DNA from: Pirellulales bacterium | GTDB taxonomy: Bacteria; Planctomycetota; Planctomycetia; Pirellulales; PALSA-1355 | Direction: 5' to 3' | Assembly (NCBI GenBank): GCA_022844125.1 | Contig: JALHMI010000020.1 | Location: 1-64,000, forward strand | DNA: 64,000 bases | Part shown: positions 53,256-62,675 of the stretch, piece by piece | How the letters are laid out: each line of letters opens with the position of its first letter | How positions within the stretch are numbered: the stretch's first letter is position 1 | Translations under genes and position numbers: made by a program | Notes under the pieces: generated by a model | Seen by the model: only the letters and a program-made list of their open reading frames with translations | Database searches by the model: none | Told to the model about the DNA's origin: nothing

Positions 53256-53298
53256 AACAGGGCTGGTCGAACGATGGGTTCGACCAGCCCTGTTGTTG
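53256..53298. terminator. Bidirectional terminator between EpsI and pseudopilin genes
   Basis: AACAGGGCTGGTCGAAC (53256-53272) pairs perfectly with its complement at 53278-53294, a 17-bp stem. U-rich flanks lie on both strands, suited to the two convergent genes. Confidence 0.88.
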
Positions 53299-53319
53299 TT
53301 TTCGAATTAGCCAATTGAG

Positions 53320-54486
53320 CTAAAAGACGTCAGCTTCGGTGAGCGTCAGCAGAGGCAAGTTCGTATTACGATCTTGGTGCCAATCCCTCGGATAAACAAT
53401 CTTAACGCCCGGCGCGGCCGTTGTTTGGTTTCCCAATTGATTTGTTCCACCGGAATACTTGGCGTTTGAGCTATCGGGGGACATAAGCAGACAGTAGACG
53501 CGGTACTCAACGTCATTGCTCATGAACTGAGCCCCGCCATCCGCAAAGGCAACGTGGAAACCGCTCCCTGAGTGTTCACTAAGTGGACGACCGTTCAGCT
53601 TATCAGATGAAGGAACCGATCCGATATCAGGGGCCCTACCGAGCAAGTTGTTCGTGCTTGAATCACTCTTGGTACCCCAGTTGTCGGGCGCGTTTTCAGG
53701 TTGCATCCAAGTGATCGCGTTCCACCAAGTTTGACCCCCTGATGGGATGCCCGGTTGCTTTGGCTGTACACTGCTCGGATTTAGGACCGGAGGATACCAA
53801 TCTAAGGCCTCCGTGTTCTCTGATAAGAGAATCGTCTTCCCTGTCCCATCGTGCGAACTTAAATACGACAAGTCGACCGGTGCGGTGCTTTTCATATTGC
53901 CGAAGGTTTTGGGAGTGTACTCGTCGAAAAAGAGGCCATTTTCGATAAAGTCCATCTGCTTGTTAGGGGTGACTAAGCCATCCGATACACCGCCGTTAAC
54001 CACATAGGCGAGCGGAGCCTTAGCAAGCGGATCTGTTGCTCGCGATGGACAATTGAGTACTTCGACTTCGAGCATACTCGCAGGATCGGTTGAAAGCGGC
54101 GGAAGTTGAAATTTCAACTGATCGCTTTTGTACAGTCGGTAGTACTCATTCTGTTCGATTGTCGACAAAATCTCGGGCACCCAGCCCACCGCCGGAACCG
54201 TGCCGCCGCCGGTCCAATTCGGCTGAGCCACAAACATCGGCGGAAACTTCTGCTTCGTCGTCGCATAGTTCACAATGCCCAGCGCCAACTGCTTTTCGTT
54301 GTTCAAGCACTGCGTCTTACGGGCTGCTTCGCGGGCCATCTGCACGGCCGGAATCAGCAGCGCCACGAGCATTGCCAGGATCGTGATTACGACCAGCAGT
54401 TCAACAAGCGTGAAACCGCGCTCGCCGCCTGGCTGACGCCACGGGCTGGTCGAGCGCACAAAAAGAGCGGGCGATTGGCGGTTCAT
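53320..54486 (-). CDS. DUF1559 prepilin-like protein
   Basis: The 388-residue protein has a type IV prepilin N-terminus ([26 protein letters not shown]) cleaved before FTLVE, then a DUF1559 body. The H-X9-DG motif family signature appears as [14 protein letters not shown], with 10 residues between H and DG instead of the usual 9. Planctomycetes carry large DUF1559 families. Start ATG 54484-54486 with a GAGGAAC site is chosen; longer in-frame starts exist. The first two-thirds of the gene (53320-54100) is visibly less GC-rich than its neighbours. Confidence 0.85.
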   Translation of the reverse strand: MNRQSPALFVRSTSPWRQPGGERGFTLVELLVVITILAMLVALLIPAVQMAREAARKTQCLNNEKQLALGIVNYATTKQKFPPMFVAQPNWTGGGTVPAVGWVPEILSTIEQNEYYRLYKSDQLKFQLPPLSTDPASMLEVEVLNCPSRATDPLAKAPLAYVVNGGVSDGLVTPNKQMDFIENGLFFDEYTPKTFGNMKSTAPVDLSYLSSHDGTGKTILLSENTEALDWYPPVLNPSSVQPKQPGIPSGGQTWWNAITWMQPENAPDNWGTKSDSSTNNLLGRAPDIGSVPSSDKLNGRPLSEHSGSGFHVAFADGGAQFMSNDVEYRVYCLLMSPDSSNAKYSGGTNQLGNQTTAAPGVKIVYPRDWHQDRNTNLPLLTLTEADVF

Positions 54487-54800
54487 GCCGGTGTTCCTCA
54501 AACGCATTGCAGATGTGATGCCCCTCGGCTGCCCCGCGGTTTGCGATTGATTCGCACGCGGCGGCTCTCCAGTCTTCATTCTCTCAGGAATTGAATCTAT
54601 TTCCAGAGCGAAATCGATTGAATCCCCAGTCCCTCCCGCAGCCGACAGCCACCCCTGCCCCGTCCCAAACCGGCGTCGCTCGGAATGTCGGCGCAGGATC
54701 GCGGCCTGACTTCATGGTTACTCCGTCCGAAAGGCGGCTATAATGCCAGGGTGGCAAATCTTGGCAGACCGCCGTGGGAATTGCTCGGAGGTTAGTGGCC
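54487..54800. other. Divergent intergenic region
   Basis: This 314-base gap lies between the pseudopilin gene and the coiled-coil protein. It contains a TATAAT at 54739-54744, about 56 bases before the GTG start at 54801, with no convincing -35. No gene is seen. Confidence 0.5.
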
Positions 54801-56477
54801 GTGGAAACACTAAAGCGGCAAGTGCAACGGGCGCGGCGCAGACTCCTCGCCGAAGCGTTTTTGCGCAAACTCACGTGGTGCTGGTTCGCGGCCCTGGTCG
54901 TCGCGGCCCTGGCGATCGCCGCCGGAAAACTCTGGCCACCGGCCGCCACGCAACAAGCCTGGGCGCTCGGCTGGATCGCCGGGTGCCTGGTCGCCGGGAC
55001 GCTGGCCGCCGCCGTCTGGACCTATCTTCGCCGGCAATCAGCCCTGGCAGCCGCCGTGGAGATCGATCGCCGCTTCGGCCTCAAGGAACGCGTGTCCACG
55101 ACGTTCGCGCTGGCCGCGGGCGATCGCGATTCGGCTGCCGGTCAGGCGCTGGTCCAAGACGCCGAGCAACGCTTGCGCGGGATTGACGTGGGCGAGAAAT
55201 TCCGGCCGAAGCTGGATCGCAAGGCCATGCTGCCGCTGCTGCCCGCGGCGATTGCGTTTTTGATCGCGACGCTCGAACCCGTCGCACCGACGCCCGCTCC
55301 TGCCAAGTCGACTGCCGCTCTCAAGACCCCCGCTCCGGTCAAGCACGCGACCAAGGCGCTCGCCAAGCGGCTCGAAGACCGCAAAAAAGAACTGGCCGAA
55401 CAAGGTCTCGAAGAGGCCGAGGCCATCTCGAAGCTCGAAGAGGGCGTCAAGAAACTGGCCGAGAAGCCCAAGGGAACACAGAAGGAAACGTTGCTCGCGC
55501 TGAACGAGCTGGTGAAGGACGCCGAACGCCGCCGCGAAGAGATCGCAAACTCGGCCGACCTGAAGAAGCAGCTCGCCGGACTCAAGAATCTTGAGCAGGG
55601 CGCCGGCGATAAGATGGCCGAGGCCCTCAAGCAAGGTGAACTCGATAAGGCCGTCGAGGAATTAGAGAAGCTCAAAGAGGAGCTGGCAGCCGGCAAGCTC
55701 GATGCCGAGGCGCAAAAGCAATTGGCCAAACAACTCGCACAGCTCAAGGACCAACTGGCCAAGCAGGCCGAAGCTCAAGACGCGCAGGCCGAGAAGCTCA
55801 AAGAGCAGCTCGAAGCGCATCGCCGCGAAGGAAATCGCGAGGCGGCCGAGCAGGTCCAGCAACAGCTCGAGAAGCTGGCCGCCCAAAAACATCATGGCAA
55901 TCTGTCGGAGATGGCGGCCAAGCTCGGGCAGGCTGCCCAAAGCCTGGGCGAAGGCGACGCCGAGGCGGCCGCTGAAGCGCTCGGGGGCCTTGGCGACCAG
56001 CTCGCCGGCTTGGAACAGAATCTCCAAGAGATGGAAGGCCTCGAAGCAGCGCTCGAGGGCGTTGCCGATTGCAAGAAGGCCATGGCTTGCGGCCAGTGTC
56101 AGGGCGAAGGCTGCGCCCATTGCCAAGGCGGCGACGGGGGCAACTGGGAGAAACGCTTCGGCAAACTTGGCCTCGAGCGCCGGCGCGGCGGCGGCAAAGG
56201 CATTGGCGTCGGTCTCGGTCCCGGGCTGGGTGAAGAAACCAACCCTGACGGCAAGTTCTACGACTCGGCCGTCAAACAGCAGCCCGGCGTGGGCGCGGCC
56301 AAAGTCATTGGCGAGGCGGGCGGTCCCAATCGCAAAGGTGTCGTTCGTCAGGAGATCCAGACCGAATTCGCCGAGGCCGAACAGAACACGGCCGAAGCCT
56401 TGAGCGATCAGCGGCTGCCGCACGACTACCGCGATCACGCTCAGGATTATTTCGATTCGCTCCGAGAAGGGCCCTAG
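54801..56477 (+). CDS. Membrane-anchored coiled-coil protein
   Basis: The 558-residue protein has two N-terminal transmembrane helices (about 20-75, LTWCWFAALVVAALAIAAG and AWALGWIAGCLVAGTLAAAV) and possibly a third near 150. A very long charged coiled coil follows (residues about 190-400, rich in E, K, L, A and Q). Then come a CGQCQGEGCAHCQ stretch and a Gly-rich C-terminus. It could be a scaffold linking the envelope to the cytoplasm. The start is GTG 54801 with GGAGG at 54787-54791. Confidence 0.75.
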   Translation: METLKRQVQRARRRLLAEAFLRKLTWCWFAALVVAALAIAAGKLWPPAATQQAWALGWIAGCLVAGTLAAAVWTYLRRQSALAAAVEIDRRFGLKERVSTTFALAAGDRDSAAGQALVQDAEQRLRGIDVGEKFRPKLDRKAMLPLLPAAIAFLIATLEPVAPTPAPAKSTAALKTPAPVKHATKALAKRLEDRKKELAEQGLEEAEAISKLEEGVKKLAEKPKGTQKETLLALNELVKDAERRREEIANSADLKKQLAGLKNLEQGAGDKMAEALKQGELDKAVEELEKLKEELAAGKLDAEAQKQLAKQLAQLKDQLAKQAEAQDAQAEKLKEQLEAHRREGNREAAEQVQQQLEKLAAQKHHGNLSEMAAKLGQAAQSLGEGDAEAAAEALGGLGDQLAGLEQNLQEMEGLEAALEGVADCKKAMACGQCQGEGCAHCQGGDGGNWEKRFGKLGLERRRGGGKGIGVGLGPGLGEETNPDGKFYDSAVKQQPGVGAAKVIGEAGGPNRKGVVRQEIQTEFAEAEQNTAEALSDQRLPHDYRDHAQDYFDSLREGP

Positions 56478-56722
56478 CAGCGCACAGGGTAGCTCGTGCG
56501 TCTCGCCACGCCGAGCACGTCAAACAGAACCACCCGACGGGGCACGCCCCCCCCTAAAACCCCTACATCGCGCAAAACATTACGCAATGTGGATTTAAGC
56601 CGCCCCTGGCGTGGAAACTCGTTCTCCCGCCAGCTTGGATTGGCTATAGTTACAGTATCAACGCAATTTAGCCATTAGGTTTTGGGCGCGCGGCTGATCC
56701 ACCGAGCCGCCGTTTTCGTTTA

Positions 56723-57673
56723 ATGTCCGAAGCCACGATTCCGCTGGCGGATTCAAAGACTCTCCTCACGCTGTTCGGCACCCGCGACCAGCATCTGCGC
56801 AAGATTCGCGACTCGCTCGGCGTTAGCGTGTCGGGTCGCGACGACCGCATCCACATCGAGGGGCCGGACGAGGCCGTCGCCCGAGCCACCGAAGTCTTTG
56901 AAAAGCTCAAGCAGGTCGTCGACCGCTACGGACTGGTTTCGCCAGAGGAGGTCTCCCAGATTCTGGGGCTGGTCTCCGGTCAAGCGCCGGGCGAGGAATC
57001 CTCGGCCATCGAGTTGCAGCATGCGGGCAAGGCCATTCGGCCCCGCACGGCCGGCCAGTCGCGTTACGTGTCAGCGATTCGCGATCACGATCTGGTCTTT
57101 TGCGTCGGACCGGCCGGCACGGGCAAGACCTACCTCGCTGTGGCGATGGCGGTGCAGGCCCTGCGCCGCGAACAGATTCGCAAGATCGTGCTGGTGCGTC
57201 CGGCCGTCGAAGCCGGCGAAAGCCTGGGCTTCCTGCCTGGCGACTTGCAGGCCAAGATCAACCCCTACTTGCGGCCGCTGCTCGACGCCCTGCGCGAGAT
57301 GATGGACTACGAGCAGATCAAGCGGTATACCGAGCAGGATCTGATCGAAATGATCCCGCTCGCCTACATGCGCGGCCGCACGCTCAACGACGCCTTTGTG
57401 ATTCTGGACGAGGCTCAGAATACGACCGTCCCCCAGATGAAGATGTTTTTGACCCGCATGGGCTTGGGGACGAAGATGGTTGTGTCCGGCGATACGACCC
57501 AGGTCGACCTGCCGGGGCACACCCAAAGCGGCCTGATCGATGCCATCCATCGGCTGTCGGGCATTCAGGGTTTCTACCAGGTGACGCTCCACAACGAGGA
57601 CATCGTGCGTCACCGGCTGGTACAGGAGATTGTCCGGGCCTACGAGGAAGAGGAGCCTCGCCGCCGGCGTTAA
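56723..57673 (+). CDS. phoH: PhoH-like ATPase
   Basis: The 316-residue protein has a KH-like N-terminal segment (LRKIRDSLGVSVSGRDDRIHIEG) and a PhoH ATPase domain with Walker A GPAGTGKT at 129-136. FVILDEAQNTTVPQMKMFLTRMG and KMVVSGDTTQVDLPG are classical PhoH motifs. It is the first gene of a phoH-pgpH-ybeY order that is widely conserved, in which YbeZ/PhoH partners YbeY in ribosome and RNA maturation. Confidence 0.93.
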   Translation: MSEATIPLADSKTLLTLFGTRDQHLRKIRDSLGVSVSGRDDRIHIEGPDEAVARATEVFEKLKQVVDRYGLVSPEEVSQILGLVSGQAPGEESSAIELQHAGKAIRPRTAGQSRYVSAIRDHDLVFCVGPAGTGKTYLAVAMAVQALRREQIRKIVLVRPAVEAGESLGFLPGDLQAKINPYLRPLLDALREMMDYEQIKRYTEQDLIEMIPLAYMRGRTLNDAFVILDEAQNTTVPQMKMFLTRMGLGTKMVVSGDTTQVDLPGHTQSGLIDAIHRLSGIQGFYQVTLHNEDIVRHRLVQEIVRAYEEEEPRRRR

Positions 57674-57695
57674 ACCGCTCGGCAGCACGCGCGAA

Positions 57696-59939
57696 ATGGC
57701 AAGTGGCATCCAGAAACGCAAGCGTTCGGAACGGGTGGCGGCGCTCGAATTGCCGCCCGGCTCTTTCGAACGCGCGATGCTGTACTGCAAGCGTGGCGAC
57801 GTGCTCTTGCGCTTGGGCCTGTGCGTGCTCACCGTGCTTGCGCTGTGGTGCGTCACGCTTTCCTGGTCCGTTCCGCTTGAGTACCAGAGCGGATACGTGC
57901 CTCCGCGGAACATCGTGGCCAAAGTTCCTTTCCAGCAGCTCGATCCGGAAAAGACGCGCGAAGCGGAGATGATCGCGCGGAACAAAGTCGCCTTTGTCTA
58001 CGATCACGATCTCGACAAGCTCGTGCAACTGCGAGCCGCGCTGCAAAACCGCGCCACCGAACTCGGCGGCGCCAAGTCACTCGCCGATCTCTCGACCAGC
58101 GTGTGGGACGAATTCTTCCCGCCCCCCGGCTCGGGCGCGCCAACCTTAACGGACGAAGAGAAGGAACAGCGGTTTCAACTGTTGCGCGGTGCGCTGTCGA
58201 CGCCTGAAAGCCTGGCAAAACTGGAAGGGGCCGTCGCAGAAGTGCTCGCCCCTTACGAGCGGCGCGGCCTGTTGGACAAGTTGCCGCAGGAACCTAACGA
58301 GGGCAATCAGCAGGAGATCGTCGTCATCCCCAAGGGAAATCCCTCCCAGCGGCAAACCGTCAAAGTCGCCGACGTTCTGATCGGCGATGCGGACTGGCTG
58401 AAAAAGGGACTCGCCGAACGGCTCGATTCGCCCGAGCTGGCGACGCGCGTTTATACCTGGCTGCAAAGCCGCCTGCCGACGACCCTCAAGCGCAATGAGA
58501 CCGAGATTCGGCTCGCCCAGCAGCGGGCCGAGGAGGCGGTTCCGCCGGAGTATCGCAAGATCCTGCCGGGCGATGTGTTGGCTCCGGCCGACAAGCCGCT
58601 GGAGGACCTCTCGACGCTGGAGTTGGAACATCGGGCCTACCAGTCCAGCCGCACCTTGCAGCAAAAGATTGCGTATTCCTTGGCTTCGCTCGGCATGTTC
58701 CTGGCGCTTTCGATTCTGTGCGGCGTGTACGTCTTGCACTACGAACCAAAGCTGGTCGACAACCTGCGGCTGTTCGCCACCACGCTGGCCACGATCGTGG
58801 TCACGGTGGGCATCGCCACGATCGCCTCGCGTGACAACTTCCGCGCGGAGCTCGCGCCGCTCGTCGTCTTCGGCATGACCTTTTCCATCGCCTTCCACCG
58901 CGAATTCGCCCTGCTGTTTTCGGCCGTCGTGACCGTGATTGTCGTCGTGGCCACCGGCCAGGGGCTCGGCGAGTTCATGATCCTGTACTCGGCCGTCGCT
59001 TCGGCGATTCTGCTCGTCGGCGGTGTCCGCAATCGGCGGAAGCTGATCTATGTCGGCCTCGCCGTGGGAGTTGTCGCCACGCTCACTACAATCGGCGTGG
59101 AAACGCTGGCTGCCCAGCCGTTCTCCGCCATCTGGCAGGACGCCCTTCGCAACGGCATGCTTTCCATTTTTGCCGGCTTGTTGATGCTCGGCTTGCTGCC
59201 GTTCATCGAAAGCCTGTTCGGCGTGCAAACCGAGCTCAGCCTGCTCGAACTCGGCGATGTCGCTCACCCGCTCTTGCAGGAGCTCGTGCGCCGGGCGCCG
59301 GGCACCTACAACCATTCGATCAATGTGGCCTCGATCGCCGAGGCCGCGGCCGAAAGTATCGGCGCCCAGGGCCTGCTCGTCCGCGTCGGAGCCTACTTCC
59401 ACGACATCGGCAAGATGCTCAAGCCGGGCTACTTCGTCGAGAACCAGGGGCACGACGCCAATCGCCACGAATCGCTCGTCCCTGCCATGAGCACGCTGAT
59501 CATCATCGCCCACATCAAAGACGGCGCGGACCTTGCACGCCAGCACCGGCTCCCCAAGCCGATCATTGACTTCATCGAACAGCACCACGGTACCACGCTG
59601 GTCGAGTACTTCTTTCGCCGCGCGGCTGAAGCCAACGGCGGAGCCGAAGTCGACGAAAGCAACTTCCGTTATCCCGGCCCGAAGCCGCAAACCAAGGAAG
59701 CGGCCGTGCTCATGCTGGCCGATGCGGTGGAGGGCGCCTGCCGCACGCTCGTCGAACCGACCCCCGCCCGCATCGAAAGTCTGGTGCACGACATCGCCAT
59801 GAAGCGGCTCCTCGACGGCCAGTTCGATTCCTGCGGTTTGACGCTTCAGGAACTCGCCACGATCGAAGACAGCCTGGTCAAATCGCTCACCGCCGTCTAT
59901 CACGGCCGCGTCAAGTATCCCGACCAGCGCACGGCTTGA
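57696..59939 (+). CDS. pgpH: Membrane HD-domain phosphohydrolase (PgpH-like, 7TMR-HD)
   Basis: The 747-residue protein has a first membrane helix (DVLLRLGLCVLTVLALWCVTL), an extracytoplasmic N-terminal domain (about 70-340), seven membrane helices (about 350-530), and a C-terminal HD domain with YFHDIGKMLKPGYF near residue 570 and FIEQHHGTTLV further on. Family members in Firmicutes hydrolyse cyclic-di-AMP. Start ATG 57696 follows the phoH stop by 22 bases. It ends within the start of ybeY. Confidence 0.9.
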   Translation: MASGIQKRKRSERVAALELPPGSFERAMLYCKRGDVLLRLGLCVLTVLALWCVTLSWSVPLEYQSGYVPPRNIVAKVPFQQLDPEKTREAEMIARNKVAFVYDHDLDKLVQLRAALQNRATELGGAKSLADLSTSVWDEFFPPPGSGAPTLTDEEKEQRFQLLRGALSTPESLAKLEGAVAEVLAPYERRGLLDKLPQEPNEGNQQEIVVIPKGNPSQRQTVKVADVLIGDADWLKKGLAERLDSPELATRVYTWLQSRLPTTLKRNETEIRLAQQRAEEAVPPEYRKILPGDVLAPADKPLEDLSTLELEHRAYQSSRTLQQKIAYSLASLGMFLALSILCGVYVLHYEPKLVDNLRLFATTLATIVVTVGIATIASRDNFRAELAPLVVFGMTFSIAFHREFALLFSAVVTVIVVVATGQGLGEFMILYSAVASAILLVGGVRNRRKLIYVGLAVGVVATLTTIGVETLAAQPFSAIWQDALRNGMLSIFAGLLMLGLLPFIESLFGVQTELSLLELGDVAHPLLQELVRRAPGTYNHSINVASIAEAAAESIGAQGLLVRVGAYFHDIGKMLKPGYFVENQGHDANRHESLVPAMSTLIIIAHIKDGADLARQHRLPKPIIDFIEQHHGTTLVEYFFRRAAEANGGAEVDESNFRYPGPKPQTKEAAVLMLADAVEGACRTLVEPTPARIESLVHDIAMKRLLDGQFDSCGLTLQELATIEDSLVKSLTAVYHGRVKYPDQRTA

Positions 59940-59956
59940 GCACCCGCGTGAACGCC

Positions 59957-60397
59957 ATGCTCAGCATCGAGTTGTCGAATGAGCAAGACTCTCTGCAGTT
60001 CGACGCCTCGCGGATCTCACGCCTGGCCGAACAGATCCTGCTCGACGCCGGCATCCGGAGCGGCGCGCTGAGCATCGCCGTCGTGGATGACCCCACGATT
60101 CACGAGCTCAATCGGCAGTACCTTCAGCACGACTATCCGACCGACGCGCTGAGTTTTCTGCTCGAGCGCGAGGGCGATCATCTCGAGGGGGAAGTCGTCG
60201 TCGGAGCGGATACCGCCATCCGCGTCGCTGCCGAGCTCGACTGGCCGGCTGAGGACGAACTGCTGCTGTATGTCGTGCATGCCACGCTGCATCTGGTGGG
60301 CCACGACGACTCGACCGATGAACTACGCGGGGCAATGCGTGAGCAGGAACGACGTTACCTCGCCCAACTCGGAATTCAGCGTCGCGACCATTCGTAA
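59957..60397 (+). CDS. ybeY: Endoribonuclease YbeY
   Basis: The 146-residue protein has the YbeY zinc motif HATLHLVGHD in VVHATLHLVGHDDSTDELRGAMREQE and an earlier NRQYLQHDYPTDALSFLLE. It is required for 16S rRNA 3' end maturation and ribosome quality control. Its neighbours phoH and pgpH support the role. ATG 59957 is preferred; GTG 59948 or TTG 59936 would overlap the pgpH stop and are alternatives. Confidence 0.93.
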   Translation: MLSIELSNEQDSLQFDASRISRLAEQILLDAGIRSGALSIAVVDDPTIHELNRQYLQHDYPTDALSFLLEREGDHLEGEVVVGADTAIRVAAELDWPAEDELLLYVVHATLHLVGHDDSTDELRGAMREQERRYLAQLGIQRRDHS

Positions 60398-60503
60398 GCC
60401 GAACGCCGGGTGCGATCACAACCCGACGCGTCAGCGAGGAGGCCCTTTTCAACCGCCTCGCTCACGCTTCGGGTTAAGATGATGCTTCGCTCGAATACCT
60501 GGC

Positions 60504-60509
60504 TATTCT
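60504..60509 (+). promoter_or_regulatory. Candidate -10 box close to the PE-like gene
   Basis: TATTCT ends 6 bases before ATG 60516, and no ribosome site is present. As for apbE, this could give a leaderless transcript. A -35 is not clear. Confidence 0.3.
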
Positions 60510-60515
60510 GAAACC

Positions 60516-60959
60516 ATGCCGCGCTACGTCATCCTGCTGCACGAAATTCCCCCAGGGCACAAAGTTGCCGGCGGCCGCGGCACGCACTGGGATCTGATGC
60601 TCGAGCAGAATGGCGTGCTCAGGACCTGGGCCCTGGCCGCTGAGCCCGGCGGCGAGTTAAGAACCAAGGCCGAACCGCTACCCGACCACCGTCTCGCGTA
60701 CCTCGACTATGAAGGACCGGTCTCGGGCAAGCGGGGGATCGTCAGCCAGTGGGACGCCGGCGAGTACGAAATTCTCGCGCAGTCGGCCGAGCGGCTGGAG
60801 TTGCGCCTGGTCGGCAGCTCAGCAGCGCGATACTTGTCGCTCACGGCCGATGCCGGCCGAGACGGTCATTTCTGGAGCGCGTCGTTCTCTCTCGCGCCAA
60901 TCCGCGGCTCGTCATCGCCGGGCCCTTCCCGTCCCGATTCGTCGTCCAGTTCCAGCTGA
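60516..60959 (+). CDS. Stand-alone LigD 3'-phosphoesterase-like protein
   Basis: The 147-residue protein resembles the 3'-phosphoesterase (PE) domain of LigD: THWDLMLEQNGVLRTWAL parallels the H-Y-D-x-R-L-E...G-x-L-x-S-W-A motif, and LDYEGPVSGKRGIVSQWDAGEYEIL parallels the later FEG...WD.G.YE block. LigD PE removes 3' blocks during double-strand break repair. No ligase, primase or Ku gene is beside it. The C-terminal 20 residues are Ser/Pro-rich and lie in the overlap with the convergent gene. Confidence 0.72.
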   Translation: MPRYVILLHEIPPGHKVAGGRGTHWDLMLEQNGVLRTWALAAEPGGELRTKAEPLPDHRLAYLDYEGPVSGKRGIVSQWDAGEYEILAQSAERLELRLVGSSAARYLSLTADAGRDGHFWSASFSLAPIRGSSSPGPSRPDSSSSSS

Positions 60960-61678
60960 GCGGTCGGCACCCGCAGCGGTTCCGGCAGCACGGGGGCAGA
61001 GTCCAAGGGCGGCAGCCCTACGGTGCCGGCCACGTACAGCTCGCCTTCGCGCAGCTCGATCGATTCCAGCCGCAGCGACTCGTCGGGGCGATCGCCCAGC
61101 CTTGGCAGCGTGACGAGCGCCACGGGGTCGCCGCGCGACTTGCGCCATTCCAGCCGCAAGTTCAACTCCCGAGCCACGTGCGACAGGCCATCCAGAATCG
61201 GTCCCAGCGGCACTGGCAGCGAACCGGCTCGCACGCTGCGAATCCGAATGGCCACGACGTGCGGACTTTGCAGATAGGCCTCGAACAAGACCGAGACGAC
61301 CGTATCGATTTCGCCGGTGCGGTAATGACAACCCAGCGCCGCGCCATCGGCCGTGATCGAGACGCGCGGGTCGCGAATCTCGTCAGGCAGCAGATGCGCA
61401 TAGTTGGTGGCCAGTTCGAGCGCCAACCAGGCGTTGATCTCGTCGGCCGTGAACAGGCTCGACCAGTTTCCCCGGTTGTGCAGATCGCTGGCCAGGGCCG
61501 AGGCCCTGGCCACGAACGAATCGCGTTCGTCCACCTGCGAGGCGGCCTCGACCGCCACGGCCTTCTGATAGAAGATCGGCACCGCTTGCGATGCCTGGTA
61601 CAGCAACAGAACGGCTATACCCGCCACCAGCAGTAGCGAGACTGACGCAAGCGCGGCGATCTTGACCGCACGAGGCAC
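60866..61678 (-). CDS. Membrane-anchored protein of unknown function
   Basis: The 270-residue protein has one N-terminal membrane helix (KIAALASVSLLLVAGIAVLLLY) and an extracytoplasmic domain (SLFTADEINAWLALELATNYAHLLPDEIRDP, LRLESIELREGELYVAGTV) with an acidic C-terminus. It has no family I recognise. The start is GTG 61676-61678, with AGGGACG upstream; TTG 61759 is an alternative. It overlaps the convergent PE-like gene by 94 bases. Confidence 0.7.
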   Translation of the reverse strand: MPRAVKIAALASVSLLLVAGIAVLLLYQASQAVPIFYQKAVAVEAASQVDERDSFVARASALASDLHNRGNWSSLFTADEINAWLALELATNYAHLLPDEIRDPRVSITADGAALGCHYRTGEIDTVVSVLFEAYLQSPHVVAIRIRSVRAGSLPVPLGPILDGLSHVARELNLRLEWRKSRGDPVALVTLPRLGDRPDESLRLESIELREGELYVAGTVGLPPLDSAPVLPEPLRVPTAQLELDDESGREGPGDDEPRIGARENDALQK

Positions 61679-61878
61679 GGCGGACGTCCCTGTCTGGATT
61701 ATCGAGTGGCCCAGAACTGGCCGGGGCGAAAAGGTCGCGAATAGTAGGCCGCCGCACAATACGCGTCAATCCCGCCAAGTTGGGCGGCCGGCCGCTGGAC
61801 TGCTAGCAAGGCCAAGCTCCCGGGACCCAACGCTGGAAGCCGCGGAAACCTCGTGATTTCCCGGAGAATATGCACAAA

Positions 61879-61891
61879 TTCGGCTGTCAGT
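61879..61891 (+). repeat. 13-bp direct repeat copy 1 upstream of the ArsR gene
   Basis: TTCGGCTGTCAGT is exactly repeated at 62030-62042. The two copies are 151 bases apart upstream of a HTH regulator and could be binding sites, or chance. Confidence 0.45.
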
Positions 61892-62029
61892 GATTCCCCA
61901 ATTGGCCAGATCGGGTTACAATGTCGCCGGAGTCAACGGTTCGACGATTTTCGCCGCCCAGCGTTTTCCAATCCGCGTTCTGCGGAGCTGTGTGGCAGGG
62001 ACTGCTCGACCTTAACCATTTCGGCTGTC

Positions 62030-62042
62030 AGTCAGACAACGC
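62030..62042 (+). repeat. 13-bp direct repeat copy 2 upstream of the ArsR gene
   Basis: Second exact copy of TTCGGCTGTCAGT, 143 bases before the ArsR start codon. Confidence 0.45.
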
Positions 62043-62184
62043 GTAATTCAAGGGACACGTTTGCCGGCGCGCGTCGCCAGGCAGGCCTGAACTCTCGTTT
62101 GAGTCACATCCTCTTTCATCGTGCGTCGCTCGTCGCGCTCTTCTGCTCGACTGCGTTCGCGCTCTGCAACAGAAAAGGGCGAAC

Positions 62185-62595
62185 ATGGTGAACGCTCTTC
62201 ACACTCAGCCTCCCGGTAGTTCCGCCGATGTCGGCACCAACAATCAGCCGCAGCCGGCCGTGTCGGATGCCCTGGTGAATAACCTCGTCAAGCTCTTCAA
62301 GCTCCTCTCCGATGAGACTCGCTTGCGGATTCTCTATTACCTCACCGAACGCAGCGAGCTGCACGTGCGGGCACTCTGCGAATTGCTCGGCGAAAGCCAG
62401 CCCGCGGTCAGCCATCACCTGGCCCTGCTGCGGGTGGCCGGCCTCATCGAGCGCCGCCGCGAAGGCAAGCACAATTTTTACGGTCTCAAGACCCGTCAGT
62501 TCTCGACGTTGCTCGACATGCTCTTCGAGACTATGCCCGAGGGGGACCGCAAGATTCGCTTCGACGATTACATGCTGTCGCAGGTGCCGGAATAA
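62185..62595 (+). CDS. ArsR-family transcriptional regulator
   Basis: The 136-residue protein is a winged helix of the ArsR type: LVKLFKLLSDETRLRILYYLTERSELHVRALCELLGESQPAVSHHLALLRVAGLIERRREGKHNFYGL, which covers the HTH near residues 60-85 and the wing. No Cys metal-site pair is visible in the alpha-3 helix (only CELLG), so it may not be a metal sensor. A 40-residue polar N-terminal leader precedes the fold. Confidence 0.88.
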   Translation: MVNALHTQPPGSSADVGTNNQPQPAVSDALVNNLVKLFKLLSDETRLRILYYLTERSELHVRALCELLGESQPAVSHHLALLRVAGLIERRREGKHNFYGLKTRQFSTLLDMLFETMPEGDRKIRFDDYMLSQVPE

Positions 62596-62675
62596 CTAGC
62601 TAACCGATGCCATGGGTCGCCGCGTCGCGGCTCACCCATACTCGAGCGCGTGCCGGCCACCGGCCAGGCCCCGTA

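Larger units (their letters stand above)
61679..62184. other. Upstream region of the ArsR gene
   Basis: This 506-base region between a divergent membrane protein and the ArsR gene includes the 13-bp direct repeat pair at 61879 and 62030. No gene is seen. Confidence 0.55.
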
